DNA from: Parvibaculum sp.
GTDB taxonomy: Bacteria > Pseudomonadota > Alphaproteobacteria > Parvibaculales > Parvibaculaceae
Assembly (NCBI GenBank): GCA_014359855.1
Contig: JACIYQ010000327.1
Location: forward strand, 1-14,402
DNA length: 14,402 nucleotides
Direction of reading: 5' to 3'
Position numbers and translations under genes: made by a program. This document shows, in pieces, positions 14,322-14,402 of the stretch (position 1 is its first letter; each line of letters opens with the position of its first letter). The notes under the pieces were generated by a model. It was not told the origin of the DNA. It ran no database searches and saw nothing but the letters and a program-made list of their open reading frames with translations.

Positions 14322-14402
14322 ATCCGCTCGTTTCGCATCCCGCGCAGCCCGGCGCAAGCGATTTGCCTTGCCGAAACTTTAGGCAGGCGCTAAATTGGAC
14401 AA

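Noticed and set aside
14376..14392. TTTAG-N7-CTAAA inverted repeat upstream of ispDF
   Set aside because: Five-base arms are too short to mean much. It may belong to a promoter for ispDF or for a gene beyond the window, but the sequence is cut off before this can be judged.
1..14402. Search for CRISPR arrays, tRNA or rRNA genes, insertion sequences, phage or defence genes
   Set aside because: No regular repeats, cloverleaf-like stretches, transposase or integrase motifs, or nuclease/toxin pairs were seen by reading. The window is almost entirely conserved metabolic genes.

Overview
The window is a GC-rich piece of chromosome that reads as an alphaproteobacterium, most likely from the Hyphomicrobiales (a Parvibaculum-like genome is a reasonable guess, unproven here). 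The signs are the pyruvate dehydrogenase E1-beta subunit with its own N-terminal lipoyl domain, a fused IspD-IspF enzyme, a stand-alone PAS_5-type protein, and the order eno - ftsB - pdhA - pdhB - pdhC - lpdA - lipA - ratA facing pncC - pgpA - ispDF. I found no rRNA, tRNA, CRISPR array, insertion sequence or phage gene.

Left end (1-1842). Two queuosine/7-deazaguanine genes, queC and queE (cut by the window edge), form a leftward operon behind a plausible TTGACG promoter. Behind them, on the same strand, lies the 3' end of an outer-membrane beta-barrel gene of DUF1302 type. It keeps its rho-independent terminator and its C-terminal aromatic signature, but it has a frameshift and no start, so it looks like a decaying remnant.

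Centre (1843-8897). Enolase, the small division protein FtsB, and the four genes of the pyruvate dehydrogenase complex (E1-alpha, E1-beta, E2, E3) run rightward. Enolase makes phosphoenolpyruvate, the precursor of pyruvate, and the complex turns pyruvate into acetyl-CoA. The four complex genes are tightly packed (gaps of 5 and 11 bases, then a one-base stop/start overlap), with an AT-rich leader containing an inverted repeat in front of pdhA.

Right of centre (8898-12171). TerC-family membrane protein, an unrecognised 60-residue ORF with a strong ribosome binding site, and a PAS-only protein separate lpdA from lipA. LipA makes the lipoyl cofactor used by E1-beta and E2, and ratA (COQ10-like START protein) follows it closely.

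Right end (12172-14402). A leftward operon of ispDF (isoprenoid precursor), pgpA (phosphatidylglycerol synthesis) and pncC (CinA C-terminal domain amidase) meets ratA tail to tail with only two bases between the stop codons.

Most of the window is conserved housekeeping DNA and I do not see a new defence or mobile system. The items most worth a second look are the outer-membrane gene remnant, the 60-residue ORF with the overlapping hairpins before it, the PAS-only protein, and the near-identical DNA of the two lipoyl domains.
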